NCBI GenBank assembly: GCA_942159475.1
Contig: OW804096.1
Location: 107,792,194 to 107,856,193 of the forward strand
Reading direction: 5' to 3'
From: Sthenelais limicola
Lineage: Eukaryota > Annelida > Polychaeta > Phyllodocida > Sigalionidae
DNA: 64,000 nt
Shown: piece after piece, positions 24,175 to 38,814 of the stretch
How the letters are laid out: each line of letters starts with the position of its first letter
Position numbering within the stretch: position 1 is the stretch's first letter
Translations under genes and position numbers: made by a program
The notes under the pieces: model-generated
The model's input: only the letters and a program-made list of their open reading frames with translations
What the model was told of the DNA's origin: nothing
Database searches by the model: none

Positions 24175-24175
<1 letters not shown>

Positions 24176-24223
<48 letters not shown>
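24176..24223. repeat. (TA)24 microsatellite
   Basis: Forty-eight bases of uninterrupted TA, starting 59 bp after the MITE target duplication. Confidence 0.95.
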
Positions 24224-24229
<6 letters not shown>

Positions 24230-27100
24230 AACATGTATACATTATTTCATTATGTTGTGAAAGGTCGTGCATAGCTTACCATTTGTATCTAATATCGAGG
24301 AACAATCACTTGTGTTGTAAAATTGTTCCTGACTAAATGCATCATCTATTGCTATCTTTGTACCTGATTACCTGCAAATTTCGCCCATCAATAATTATTG
24401 TGAATACATGTGTATTCTTCAAATCTAATTTTAAAAAAGATGTATAGATATATAGATAATAAATATAAACTAAGAGTGCACTCCGAATGTATTACAGAGT
24501 ATGCAAGCTGAATTGGAGTACGAATTTCTCCCGAGTTGCACCATTCTAATAAGCACTGTTTCCTTTCTATATCAGTCGTATCGCTCCTTTACACGAAAGT
24601 TGGTTCTAGTAAAATATATATTGTGGCACGAAAGGAATTGATCTTGAAATATGGTAATTTACTCGACTATTTATTTGACTTTGGTTTTACAATATATGTA
24701 CACCTATGCCTTGAACTCATTTACACGCAGCTGAGCAGTTCGCTACGATAGCAACTCCTGTTGTTATACTCAGCAAGGTCCAGGAGGTCATTTTAGAGGT
24801 GCTCCCTGCTCTATTGTGTTGAGCTGCTCAAAATTCAGGCCAGGAAGGGAGGTAGATGGCGATCTAGTAGAGCCTAGTCAGGGTGTCAACAGGAGACCTC
24901 CGTCTTAGCCCTCACAGTCTGCCCATCGCTATAGTCGAAACAAACTGACTTGATTCTCAAACACTTCTCAGTCACATAAGTAACTTTGGGCTATCGACAT
25001 TTAACCTTGATACAACTAGACGATATACATCTTAGGTTTCGTTTTTCCCATCCATAAAAGCGTCTGGAACGCGGGCTGGAACGTTGATAAAAAATAAATC
25101 AGCGATCAATTATCAATCCATTTGGAATTACCGCATGGCAAAATTATCCGAAACGCAGCAGAGCTCCGTGTAGGCACGTATCTATACGCCTCCTCCTCAA
25201 ACACCCACATTTGGTCTCTACAGAGTGTACTGATGCTAAGGTGTTCACAAGAATCGTCGCCTCAAATCTGATTAAAGTGCCACGGAGCGGTCAATCATGC
25301 TTTATATAGCGAGACTGATATGGTTGGTAGGGAGGTCGACTGCGCTTACCCTACCTATCTCATCACTTCAGACATCCCGCACTCAGCTTGCCTGATGCCA
25401 AAGTGAATGATCGCGGAATAACCATGATAGATTCTCAAGTCACTTAATTTCTGTCAATAGTACAATGAATTGCATTACTTAATTCAGAATTTATTCTATT
25501 ATGGTACAATACGTCATCAATCTTTGGGGAGTTTTTCTAAGGACCTGGTTTCATTTGGAAATAAATTCCATGAGCCAGACAAATCACCGAAACGGACAGA
25601 TATGTGTAGGGAAATAAATGGGCATCGCCTCTGCATCTTTACCAAATGAAAAGGGATGATTGTCTCTATCATAAACAGAACCCAATCCAGAGATAAAGCG
25701 GCGGTAGTGACACTGGATAATAGACACTTTTTTACAATGCTCATTTAATTTGATATAATATTATTATCGTTTAATGATGGCATATTGAGGGAATATCTAT
25801 CATTTAAAGCTGCACTCTCGGTAACATGGGACAAAAACTAAAGATTTTCTACATTTTGTTTCGGTTTTTTGCCCAAACCATCTAAAAGTCATTTGACCAA
25901 CATTTCGGAGGATTCTGTCCGGTTGTCTTTGCTACAGAGCTTCATAAAAGTTCCCATATATATTTCGGAGACCCGCCGAAATCCCTTCCTCTGGTGGCTT
26001 CACTTATTATTGCTCACCGTTTGCCGTTTTCTCTCGGACGATTTGACTTTAGATGCTTGTATAAACTGTTATAACAGCACCGGAATATTGATAAATTCAG
26101 TCCTATAAGTGATGGTATGAGTAAATTTGGCAAGATTTCTTGTCACTATAGCTGATAATACAGCTTAAATAAATCTTATATTTATGGCATTCGAGGAAAT
26201 CCAACAATGGGTTTGTATAATAAATACAATATTTATAATATGTTAAGTTGTAATATCTTCATCACTTTTCCATAGATCACAAAGATCATATATAGTTGGA
26301 CATAATATACATTAGGATACAAAACCACATGATATACAGTTTTGGATACCATAGGTATATTATATATAATATATGTGATATGTATATTGGGGTTTTAAAT
26401 AATCGCTGTCATGGTTATCTCTATTTTGTAATTATTGTCGTAAAGCACTAAAAGCGGGGACTTCAGAAATCCACTTGATTCATAGAGATGTGTGTTCCTG
26501 ATGTGCAAAGGAACACGACCTTTGTGTTTATCGATGAGGCGCAATATAGCTAGGTGATGGGTCTGAAGAAGATGGATTACTTTAATAAGTGATGTTATAC
26601 GTCCTTGGCGTGTCAGTGGCAAGAATATTAAAGGCGTGCTTTGATTTGGTATTTTGCTTATACATCTGACATTGTATGTGGAGCCGAGGAACAAATCCAA
26701 TGCTCCAGGACCGCATGTGCCTTCCTCCGCTGTTTCATCTTCGTCGCCCTTTAATATTAGGTTCTTCCCAATATTTGATATATCTGTGAAGTTCTACATT
26801 CAAATTACATGAGTGGGTAAAATATTTCATGGGGCGAATGCATATAGGTGTATGGCGATATATTTAAATGTGGGTATATATTCGGATGCTAAACCATATA
26901 GAGATAAATAAAGTGAAGTGTTATCGTTTGATGATTTCCAAGCCAAGGGAACACCACATTATTCAATCACTGGGGTGGGATGGAGGTGTCTTACCAGATA
27001 TGCTAATACATTTACAATTTTATAAAGGCTATCATTTGTCTTTATAAATTGTATCATATTTCTATCATTTATTTATCAGTTATCTTTATTCGTTACACAA
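24224..27100. other. Non-coding DNA, nothing recognised
   Basis: AT-rich with frames of 62-101 codons, none recognisable. TATA-rich stretches occur at 26350-26385. No element boundaries seen. Confidence 0.4.
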
Positions 27101-30100
27101 GAAGGAATTAGTTTGGAAGAACGTCAAAGGCTCATACAAGTAATTGTGATTCTGTTTTTCTCTTTCTACCTTTTCAATATAATCTCTTCTCCATTGGTCT
27201 ACATATCTCACTCGGCGCCCCAGTGGAGTTACTCAGTAAGTACAGTCACACTTGGGTCTCTTCCCCCGAATTGGTTTCCTCTGAGAACCTTCTCCTTCCC
27301 TCTCCTACGTCTCGGTTCGAGTCCTCTTGCTTCACGTCCACTCCGGTCAACCTTGAGCATGCTGGCTTCTGATATATCATATATGCAAATATGCAAATAT
27401 AAATGAAAATTATATAATAAGACAAAAACCAACTAAGACTAATAGCATCTCAAGATAAACTTGACAGTTCCGTTGGGTTTACATTTATCAACGGTTCTAT
27501 CACTGAAAACTGCCCAGCAGAATTATTTCAATATACTCCTCCTGATAGCAATTAACTAAATTACCACTAATCGTCATGAATGTTCTAATCAACCATTAGA
27601 ATAATCTCAAATGTTGTCCTAACCTTTGAGTACAACCTTTCCGCGGACGTTCCAATTCAAAGAACATTTGAACTTTGTTAGCGTCCTTTTACACGTGGCA
27701 TTTGAATCATGATAATGGCTCTTCGTTTTTGCATTATTTTCAAATGTCAGCACATTACAAGTATGTAATCGTTCCAACATGCACTACGAAGGCATTGAAG
27801 TTAGTTGCTCAGTTGCTAGCTCTGCAGATCGCCAACACCTTCTTGGTTGAGCTGTACGGAGATTGCTTTTGCCACCAGCCTCTCCTCATCTCCTACTTCC
27901 CCTGATGATATGATTGCTGGAAAGAAGTAAATAGAATGGCTGATGGGTTGTGTATGGCATGCAACCAAATGCCTTGGCCTGAGACATTATGATAGTGTCA
28001 CGAAGAAAAGGTTGAGGTATGCGTCTGAGGCTCTGTGTTTGTGTGTATACAAAGAAGCCAGTGATAAATGATGAGGCAGTAGGGTAATCACTTCATAATG
28101 TGCAGTTGCGTTACGGTCATTAGGCAGCTGTGATGATCTAATGGTAGGGTGTGTGAGATCGGCATGCCATATCAGGCACGTAGGACTTGGCTAATGAGTC
28201 GACAGCCCTCCGCAACACATTTACATTGCCTTACATTCTATCCTATATCATCCTTATAACTATGAGAGGCCGTAGAGGAAGTGGAGGTGTCTAAGGCCGT
28301 CTGATATACTGCCTACACACGCCAATGTAATGAGCAAGATCCTTCCCAGTGATGAACACGATTCCTTGAGGCACTACTCGTGAAAAATTGTTGAATTCCT
28401 TTTTAATGTTTAAAGGGCCTACAGCATGAGGTGCGTGATTTATACGCTCTCAATTTTATGTGTGGTTCGCATGGCAACCAAACGAGCAAAAACATATAAT
28501 CGCTACTACCTGTTTGTGAATCTTTGTGCAGTTGAAGGAAACACTGTGTTTATGTTATTTGATTCATGTAATTTGGGCACTTAAGATTATCAGCCTCTTC
28601 ACATACTACATTGAACGTCTTATAACATACTTCACTCTCAACCTAGACAAAGAAATATTAGCTGGCCTTGAACTCGGAAGTGGGTCAATAGCTTCTCGCA
28701 GAAATATCACAATAGTCAAGGATCAGTAATGTTTAAATTCCCCCGATCGAAAATGAGTAGAACCGATGACAGTCATGTGCCTATCATTTTAAAAAAAAAT
28801 AGTATACACCGTTGATTTGGTTGAATAATGTGAGTATATATTCATTCTTCAAATAAATGTTATTGATAGATTAATGAAGTTATGTCTCAAACATACTGGA
28901 GAGGTGCATAGTGGTGGCTAGCTATAGGTTTGTAATCAGTGATGGACTTCTGCAGATGTTGGGCTAACGTTTAGTCTCCCACATTTTAGTCAGACTCGTA
29001 GACTTTGGGGTGAAGCCTCCTCGCAATTGCCTTCATTTTCTGGCAGGGTGCCACCGCCATGATCATGCTAGGCACATCCGCAGCTTTCCCCGATGGAGTT
29101 TTGAATTAAAGGACATGTTTGGACGTTAAGGGGTGGCCTCACAAGAGGACAGGGTCAGAACAGCTCCCCTACTCTACTGTCAATCGACAGATCTTAAAAA
29201 AGCATGAGTAAAACTCCCCTCCTCCCAGCTCTGGGAAATATAAAGATACTCTTGACAAGTAAATCTATACCAGGAAGACCGAAAACTGATTTGAGTATTG
29301 ATGTTAGATCATACATATGTCAGTGTGGATGGTTTGAGACTGGTATCGTTGATAGGGTTACGTATGATAGGCAATTAAATATTTCGTTTAATGCTTTATG
29401 GTTTCTATAATATCAAGAAGAGACCCTAGTAATGATGAAATGCCATCTGAAAGGGACATGTCTATGTTTTTCGACATACTTATATCCATTATAATTATGA
29501 ATTCATTTTCTAACGCCCATTCTAAGAACATAAATTATCATATCTCCAATTCTAGGAACATCTAGATATATATTAGATTGGACATCCATCACGGGAATGG
29601 AGGCCCATGTAATGTATTAAGTCCATGGGCTCAGAGAAGCCTTTCATCGAAAATGCCGAGCGTTGTTGTGTTTAAACATTATCCGATCCCCCATTTACAT
29701 ATGTCCATATATGAATATGTCTGTCTTTGATACTGCTCTCCCTAGGGTCCTGTACTCGATATAACTTCTCTGAACCTTTAATTGAAATTCTCATCCATGT
29801 ATTGATAAACCAACCTTGCTTCCCCCGGAGACATCAAGTCGTCCCTACGTTAGTAGTCCATGTTAGTTCTGGAATAGGCTGATATGCATCAGGCATCTTC
29901 GGGTGAATGGAGCGTCTGATAACACTACTTGAATTTGAACCATACCTGCATTTCAAAACAAGCCTTGCCTCAGTTGCGTATGTTTTAAAGTTATCACATA
30001 TTGCTCACATATTGCATACATCGGCAGCGTCAGTGTAGATTTATAGACATATTGCATTATTTTGAATGAAAGAGGTTGCCCCGAGATTATGTTTAATGGT

Positions 30101-30123
30101 ATTTCCTATCTTTTGTTTTGCAG
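27101..30123. other. Non-coding DNA, mixed composition
   Basis: 27230-27350 is pyrimidine-rich on the plus strand and produces overlapping short frames on both strands. 28100-28350 and 29000-29150 are of more even composition and could hold unrecognised conserved elements. Around 28790 there is an A9 run. No gene, RNA or repeat family could be supported. Confidence 0.35.
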
Positions 30124-30252
30124 GTATGTACACATCAATCATCCTTCTGAGATGTTTGGTTTCCTATATTTAAAGACACCCCTGGAAGCATGGGAACTAG
30201 ACACATGCCAACTGTCTATGAAGTAACATCATATGAATATACAGACGCAACA
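30124..30252 (+). other. Possible exon (129 nt) between acceptor and donor signals
   Basis: The left edge is a strong acceptor (TTTTGTTTTGCAG, 30111-30123) and the right edge a strong donor (GTAAGT at 30253). One frame stays open for 33 codons and then stops 28 nt before the donor; the other two close sooner. It is therefore not an internal coding exon, but could be the last coding segment of a transcript or an exon of a non-coding RNA. No similarity recognised. Confidence 0.15.
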
Positions 30253-33200
30253 GTAAGTCTAAAACCATGTAATTTCTATCTTTCCTTTCTGTTATCGTAA
30301 ACAACACATTATTATCTCTCCAAGGGACGGTTGGCGAACTGAAATTGATCCCTCTGTTTATTCCGATACACAATCCCGAAGTATGCTTAACTGGTTACAC
30401 TCGTACAAATTACCTCACTGAATCTCACTGAATCTCCTAATCTGTTTATATAGATTCAGTTTTACAAACGCGCTTCAAGAAGCAATGCATCATAACAAAA
30501 TAAAACGTGGCAATGTGTGCTAATGAAATGCAGAGCTCCTAATGAGTTACAGTTTAGAAAATAATTTTCAAATCTTAATCGCACACATTTTATCGGGATA
30601 TAAGTTTCTGGTATCATTTATAAATACTTATTTATAATATATAGAGAAATTGTCTTTGTAGAAGCAAGTCTTTAAATAGTTGAAGTTGCATTCTTGATGC
30701 TTTGTTGCAAATGACATGGGAACCGATGATTGGGGGATCCCCAAAATCAGAATCAATGCAAAATGATTAATTTCAAAAGGGTATTTGAATCTGACTGGCA
30801 AGGTCCTTTTTTCCATTGTTCTTGATAAAGGTGCAAAATCATTGATAACATCATAGAACTCGATCCGATTTGTATTTCGATCCCGAAAGTAATAACGAGG
30901 CCATCTGACCTATTCGCGAGCGCCTCAGACTCGGATTTCTATTTTTCATGAAAATAAGAAACACGGAGCAATGGGAAAAGGTAGATAATTTGTGGAGTCG
31001 GTAAATTCAGGCCATGGCTTTGAAAATGTGACATATCAAAATCATTCGATCATTGTTAGGCCAAGTAAGATTCATGTTTATATATTATTAGTTCATGGCA
31101 TCGCTTCGTGAAAGTAGAGCTCATCGAGGCCTGAGTAAGGCGAATTTAAAATTTACATTTACCTTTACGGTTACATCTTCGATCCAAAGTACTGGATACA
31201 ATAATAATGAATTCTTTATTTTGCTAAGACAGTACAAGCACAAGTACAAAACAGAACAAACTAGTATTATACAGGTAATATGCCAAGATATAGTAGGAAG
31301 TAGGAAAGGGGCCCGTATACTCCATTCACATCATCCTGTCTGTTGTGCTGTGTGGAGCATCTGCGTGCACATGGTTATCTAGAAATCAACGTTTGTGAAA
31401 CAAATACCATCTTCTGATAGTTGAATTGATCCCCACCTCAGAGCCTTGGTGGGCACTAATGTTGGACCACGAAAAAACTCCCTGTGAACATAACACCAGG
31501 ACCACTACAACTAATCGCAAACAATCAAACAGATTGGAGGGTCTTCATCTGCGGATATTCTTCTTACAGGAATTCCTCATTTGTTTGCCTGGCTATAATC
31601 TGAGTAGTGAACTTCGATACTTCAAAGGGGAATCAACAGAAGTCCTATAATGACAGGGTCGGAAGTGCAAAGGTACCCTAGTGCATTGCCTAAGGGCGCT
31701 CTTCTATGCTACTCACAATGTAATTGAGAGGGGAAAAAGCTATTGTAGGCGTTTCCGTCGCTGAAAAGGCATGATGGCGCTACGGGATATTGGCATCGAT
31801 TCACGAAAGTTGTGGATTAGATTTTTGACAAGCAAGTAAAATGTCAATATCAAAATCAGCTGGAAACATGAGGCGAATGATTTGAGATCAGTCATCATCT
31901 CCGTCGGAAGGCAGTCGGAGTAGATGAATAATTATTTATTGGAACCAATGGTTACACAAAGTATAAATGGTTCCTGGGGCAATTACAAAATCGATATTTG
32001 TCAGAGGTTGTGATGGCGTTGTAAAGGGAATTGCTATTAGATTTCCATCAAGGAACACTTACGTGACAGTATCTATAGGAGATTTATGTCTGTGTTTGCC
32101 CGGACTGAAACAACGCATCACATCAAATACTTGCATGACTCGACGCCAGCTGAGACCAACTTGGTGTCACGTTGAAGGTTGTGGATCGATGCAAATATAC
32201 TAAATACTGTCGTGATGGACCTTGGTCATATATGGAGAAAATGTCCAGTTATCTGAGTTGAAATAGTTTAACGTGTATTTATCTTGAACTATGCTACTCA
32301 TTATGAATACTTAACCGATACTAAAGCATTGGCAATTGCTGTACCTCGGAAAAAGCCTCCTTACCACATAATTTATGATTTTTAACTATTTTAATCTATA
32401 AATTGATTGTAATGGATCAATTGTAAACTGGCTCTTGCCATCTTAGGCTATGGGCCCGGTAGGATGGACATGAAAGTGGGAAGTTCCTCCTCCCCCATCC
32501 GGCCAACTTTTTCCAGACCAGACCAATTGTTAACGGGTATTGAGAAGCGGCATATAGGGCGTGTACTCATCTAGATATTTGAACCAATTAATCTCATGTC
32601 AACCATATAGTGTATCACATGGCTACCTAACACTGAGGGGCGATTACGTAAGCCCCACAGACTGATTATAACGCCCATAACCATAATACAACTTACAATT
32701 GCTGGCAATGGAAAATATCTCAATGAGGTAGTCATATTATAGGGCTTGATCGAAAATAAATATTTGAGTCTTTTTTTTATATACGATAATAGGTGGGGTT
32801 CTCTGTTCTTATGATTCTATCGTCATAATATGGCAACAAGTTATACTTGTAATTTTAACCGAAATTACGACCCTTTTAGACTTGCATTCTTTTCACAGCA
32901 AAGTGGAGAAATAGCATCATATTGAAGGACATAATGTGTATAACCGAATAATTGCAAACAAAGAAAATTAACGAAATTCCTTCCATCAATGTGTCCTGTG
33001 TCTTCTTTCTCCTCTTCCTTTCCCATCGCATGCCCAGCGTATCCCATACTAAGGTTATTCGACGTGATATGATCGGGGAAAGGGAGGCTGAAACGACAGG
33101 TGACACACCATATGTTATTCGTGTCCAACAATCGACCCATTCATGCAATGTGAGAGACGATGCTGGCGGCAAAAGTCTTTTATTGTTGGCGGTGGTCATG

Positions 33201-35329
33201 CCTAGAGGGTCATGGCAAGAAAGACCAAACATTCAGATGCTATATCATGAATCCCCATAATGGAATCGCCCCAGTTGAAATGAAAATCGCGATGCGCTTT
33301 TGCAGGGTGCCATGATATACAACCCGCTTAGAATTCTATGGAAAATATAGATACGTTTCTGTCGATTATAGTAGCAATGAGTCGAGCCCTTTACAGGGAA
33401 CTGATATCGTTTACACACATAGTTCACAGTATGCATGTATGTACATTCTCGCGTGTAGAAAAGGTCTCTTTGTATGTACTGCACTTGACCTCCTCTGTAC
33501 TATGACGTGCAAATACATTTCTGACCGAAGGAGGTAAAGTATAATGTGCAATGTAGCTAGCTACAATACAAGAATACTATTGAGGTTTAATTGTAAACTT
33601 AAATCACATTTTATACTTCCACATGCCTCTGCATATTGTAGTCAAAAACAACTAACGTCCCTCGTAGCACTTCTAGACTTTTGGATTCGCTATGTATAAG
33701 TTTCACCAGTCTTTCTTCGGGGCCATAAAGTTTACATAATGGATAGAAACAGATGCGTAGGATGAGGGTCCAGCATATATCATCGGATATCATCAATGTG
33801 AACACTTTGTGGTTAATTAGAAATGCATTTCTGTCGTCAAAGCGAGTATTTCTGGAGATGGGATCTAGTTACATTAATCAGCTAGATAGTCGTGATCGTA
33901 AGATGGATTTCTTATTTCAATTTCTTTCTGTTTCTCGTTGTTTAAACATATCGTCGTTTAATCTCATGATTATTATCAAATTTAAAGCATCTATTTCACA
34001 GGTTACAAAAGAAACGTTGACCAACGGAAACTATATATATAATTCCTAGTATTATAAAATGATATTACATATATTGTATGTACATATATATATGGACTAT
34101 AATTGTTGCATTCAATATCGGATTTTCATAACCCTCAGTATAATAACATGCATTTAACAAATTACAATTTCTTCGTCAATCCTTCTTCTGCCTAACCACC
34201 TCAAGGCAAAAAGTCTCGGGCAAAAGTAAACAAGACGAATATTTTTCCAATCTTCAAAGAGGGAAGTCCAAATGTTGATACAACTCTGAAATACAATAAG
34301 TATACTTTTTCTTGCACTAAAAGTTAGGGAAATATCGCTGCATTATAGACATGTATCCATTTGCTTAAAATCATTTCTCCTGTCCACCGTTTGCCTCACG
34401 AGAAAATATTTCTTCGATGGAAGAAAAGCTTCGTGAATCAATTTGATATTTTCAGCTTTGGGTTACGTCTCACGTCTCGCAGGTCTGTCTGCCTCACCAT
34501 AGCGGGAAAGATATCTTCCCCCTATCTCCCCACAAGCCAAATATCTGAAGCCAAGTCTTGTCTATGGTGCTGTTCTGGGTGAAATTGGCTCATCATGTTC
34601 CGGCCTCGAGAACGTACATATGCCCATCGGAATTTAGACCTTAATGTGAGTGTATGTATGAGAGGATATCTCCCAAGGCTATCCAGAACGCAAATATAGG
34701 CGTAGGATGTTTTAAAGAATACATCCCTCAACAACATAAATGTTGTCATGTCAGTCTGAAGTTGTTTTATTCGATGTAAAATTTATAGCAGAATTTAAAG
34801 TTCTGAAGACTTCTTAAAAGGCTATGGTGCAAATATTGAAGTACGAAATGTTTAAGAGTGGGAGAGACGACGTCGAAAGTAATATGGTGTAGCGTTAGAT
34901 GAATGAATCACTTACCTACGAGGGTAAGCGAGTGTCAGGCTTACCAAATGTCCTACTGATGATACTTGTCGGCACGAGTCCACCTGAAAACACCACCTGT
35001 TATCAGTCACCATTTACCGCTAAAGGAAAATAGTTGTTACTCCACGTTCCCCACTTGCCTTCTTTATAAACCTAAAACGCTTCCTTAGAAACACTAACGA
35101 CTAAAATACACATTTTTCCGAGCCACTCACTTCGTTTCATCAAATTATTACCCAGCTAAGCTCCTCTGACAGTCTCAATTAAGGAATCGGCCCCGTCACA
35201 CATTCAACTCTAAACACTGGGGGATATGTTAATGAGAAGTTGTTGAATCCTAACAGGGGCACAGATTAGCTTTTACTGCCTAATACATCAGAATGGAAGT
35301 AGGAGTGAATCAAGGCTAACCGCCACAAA
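30253..35329. other. Non-coding DNA; one possible reversed LINE/SINE tail
   Basis: On the minus strand at 31196-31222 the sequence AAAATAAAGAATTCATTATTATTG resembles the AATAAA-plus-repeat tail that ends many invertebrate LINEs, but no coding remnant adjoins it. A 10-bp palindrome GGGGATCCCC lies near 30734. Frames at 32865-33260 overlap on both strands and are unrecognised. Confidence 0.35.
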
Positions 35330-35680
35330 GAGTGCTATACTTTGTATGTCAGTACAACCCGCCTCCGATTGCCACCTCGCGTCATGTTTACCGCCCAGTG
35401 CACTATGGGTACCGGAAGTGAGAGCTGGCAGGGTGGCGGCCGGCAACAAGCGAGTGAATTGGCATGAACGTTCAGCTTTTATGAAGCTTTGGTCACGGGA
35501 CATTCAAGCTCTCACCTCCAAGCTTTCACTTGGCCAAATGCTAGGGAATATAACCTCGATCGGGAACGGACATCATTCAGGGGCATGGAATGCACCGTGA
35601 CAAGGAACGATGCATGTTCGTGCGAAAGGATCATTTTTCCTAGCGGAGATGTCGCACTGGCGCATGGCAATGTTGCTTGC
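35330..35680. promoter_or_regulatory. CpG-rich promoter-like patch with ETS site
   Basis: Clearly more CpG-dense than the surrounding DNA. It contains CCGGAAGTG at 35412-35420, the ETS/GABP core common at animal housekeeping start sites, and further CpG-rich words (GGCGGCCGGC, TCGATCGGGAACG). Frames on both strands (35346-35600 plus, 35288-35503 minus) are shadows of this composition and unrecognised. It could be a start site for a transcript in either direction, or an unmethylated non-promoter island. Confidence 0.25.
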
Positions 35681-38300
35681 TACAATACAGGAACATTGAT
35701 TCTTGATAAACTTCTTATTGATAGTTGATGCACTGGGCTAGATGCATATTATAGCGAGCACGGAGCCGTCAGTCCATGGCACTAGCAGCTATTTGGGTGA
35801 TAAGAGATCGTATAGACTACAGATAGCGGTTTTCTCGCTCTTTACTATTTGCCCAGCAGTTCAGAACAAATGCTATGTACATTTCCTCCCCATATCTTAA
35901 AAACTTTTGTGGAGGTTATTTTGAGAGGTCCTAAGAGGCTTGTTTTTTCCTAAAAGAAAAAAGGCATAAACTGTAATTTATTACAATGTCTTGTTTTTCT
36001 CTTACACTTGCCTGACGCCTTACAATGGCTGGCCATTTTGATAACCAAAGTACCGCATAAATTGAGTTAAATCTACCCTTCCTGATGGGCCTATTTATGT
36101 ACAGGTGTGTGTCACAACAAGCTCTCATTTTTAGGTTGAATGTTTAATTGCAGCAATTGTAAAACCATTCAATATGGAGGAAAGTAAGTGATTAACCAAA
36201 ATTTCCACTGGAGAAATAATCAACCCACTAATAGGTTTGTATGTGACCTGAACGTACGTGAACGTGGGTTTCGAGGAATCAAGCTCTTTGCTTAAAGGGG
36301 CCCTAATCTATTACCATTCAGAAGATGCAGACTGAACGCATATTGGGCAAAGCAAATATTATTGAACAGAGAAGCGTGGGTGAACCCGTTGGGACATAGA
36401 TCCTTACCTAGAAAACAGCTTGACATAACACAGTGATCTAGTGCATAATACAGATATTGATGGGAAAAGTCTGTCCTTGGGCGAGAAAATGAAGCGCTGC
36501 CATTGGAATCACTAACAGGTGTGGTATTTTGTTAGTGTATGACTAATTCATGATGCGCACTCGAAATGCCACTCGCCATGCATGTATTGTACTTCTTTTC
36601 TCTACAAGATGCCCTTTCGAACTGAAAATATAATACCCATATAGGCAATTATTTACAGAAAATTATGTATGTATGTAGACCTTATCGATCACGTGACGGT
36701 GACAAAGGCATTAATAACTGATATAACAAATACAATTCTTTATTTGTCACAGTAAAACATACAAACTGGTAGTGTGGTTCTGGGAAGTCCACATGTCTTA
36801 ATTCCAGCATCTGCACAAAGAAAACTAGAGTTACATCCTACTTTTAATAACTGAATAGTGTAATACATGCATCAAAAGATACTTTGAAACTAGTAACCAA
36901 CGTCTACTTTATAATTGAATAGATTATTCCTATTTTTTCTACATTTTTTTTGATAGTCAACTTAACAATATCATTATTATTCCAGCTTAAAATCACGATC
37001 ATACTATGCCTACACCAGGGATTTGGTGTGCTAGGGAAACAATCTATCTATCTGAGCAGAAGTAGGCCTACCATCCAGTCAAAACAAACATATTTATGTG
37101 CTCAAATATTGAGTTCCCATTGACTGCACAACAGATTCTAATATGACCATGCACCTAGTATTTATTGAGTGTATTAATAATAAAATAGGCATTGCATTGC
37201 TATATCTCCATACATGAACATCTACTACTATAGGGCAAATATATAGGTTGAATAGATGCACCCCTGAGCCTCTACTATAACTAACGCCGTAACGGCACCA
37301 GTCGAGCAGCGTTTATCTTCGGGGGCATTCATTGACCATTTATTCACTGAAAACCAGCCGACCGGTAATGATCTTTATTTTAAAACTCCAAGATGGATTA
37401 AAGGAAAATATGTGAGATAGCAGATCTATATTTAATCTCTCGAGCACAAGCAAGTGTTGCTAGACTAGATTTATTTGGTTTTATAACGGTTGGTCGTATT
37501 GTGCTTAATGTACACTGCATATCCTCTTTCAGTTAGAGTCTAGGCAGTCAAGAGGTCAATCTGAGCGGTTGAGGAAGGAAAAGCCAGATTTGTGTGCTGC
37601 CTTCTAAGTATAATTACCCGCCCAATACAGCCCGCTTTGTTTGTCCTCATAATTGACTGGTGCTGGAGGCAGCGTCGGATACTGACCACTGGACATGGGA
37701 CTATAAAACCGATCTGCTGTCTACTCGTCTCTTCCTATATACAAACTGTCCCTCCTGGCAGATGCGGTCACTGATACATGCTGACCTCTAACCGTCAAGC
37801 TTCGTGTAGACAGCATCAATGGTCAACCTGGATCCTTTTGGACTAAAGTTATCGTGATGACTTCACTATGACACAGCCTTAAATCATGATGCTTCACCAT
37901 GAGTTACCTAATTTAATTATCTCCTAGACAATGGTAAATGAGACAATATATATTTAGAAAAAACTGTGAGGTGTGTTGAGGTCCCGGCCCTCAATTTCCA
38001 CATTTTGAATCAAAGCTATATACAAAGTATATGCATGACCCTTTGTTCTTTGAGAAGAATAAATAACCCAAACAAGCGTCTGATGTTATTACTCTGGTTT
38101 ATTCAGTTTACTGATTACATGGCATATAATGGGTTAGGTGTGCGGATGAAATATAAGGAAGTATACTGTAGAATAGTTCTATATGTTGCAGCATGACAAA
38201 CAGCTCCACCTAGTGGACGAACACAATGAAATGTACACTTCGCAAAATTGCGCAGATCTTGCGTGTACAATATATCATCTCGATTTCATTAAGTAGTATA
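35681..38300. other. Non-coding DNA; possible second reversed LINE tail
   Basis: At 36724-36752 the minus strand reads GTGACAAATAAAGAATTGTATTTGTTATATC, again like a LINE 3' terminus, without a coding remnant. The rest is AT-rich with no recognised feature. Confidence 0.35.
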
Positions 38301-38813
38301 AGGAAAGGTGCATATAAGTATGGCACTACATATATAGTAATTTGTATGATATATTAGATGTTTCTTGATACCATATATCCAGTCTATTGGTGTTAAGTCA
38401 TATAGGGATAGCCTATAATACAATAACAGATTCCAAAACTGAACTTCCAAGCAGTAGCTTGCCCATTGGTATGCTAATGATGTATTTAATGAAATTTGTT
38501 CTTCTTCGGATTTGACATTTTGTTTATTTATTCAAGGCCTCTAAAGGGCAAGGACATCACACCTGGAAAACATCGCAATACTTCCTAAATTGGATTCACT
38601 TCTCCATGCATCAAGAAATGAAAGCTGTACTCTCAGCTAACATCGATCCAAACAAACCATGCTTGGAAGTTCAGTTTTGGAATCTGTTATTGTATTATAG
38701 GCTATCCCTATATGACTTAACACCAATAGACTGGATATATGGTATCAAGAAACATCTAATATATCATACAAATTACTATATAATGTAGTGCCATACTTAT
38801 ATGCACCTTTCCT
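38301..38813. mobile_element. Foldback element with ~153-bp near-perfect arms
   Basis: The left arm (38301-38453) and right arm (38660-38813) are reverse complements over their full length, with a single 1-nt indel (ACAT-ATATAG versus ACATTATATAG). The loop is about 206 nt. ATA flanks both sides (38298-38300 and 38814-38816), compatible with a 3-bp target duplication. There is no coding capacity beyond shadow frames. Read through, it would give a dsRNA stem of about 150 bp, a possible source of hairpin siRNAs. It is a MITE/foldback transposon by structure; the superfamily is unknown. Confidence 0.8.
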
Positions 38814-38814
38814 A

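Noticed and set aside
24145..24336. Frame with an alternating Ile-Tyr run
   Set aside because: Direct translation of the (TA)24 microsatellite.
27314..27324. tRNA B-box match GGTTCGAGTCC
   Set aside because: No A-box at the right distance, no acceptor stem pairing, and the match sits in a pyrimidine-rich stretch; not a tRNA or tRNA-derived SINE head.
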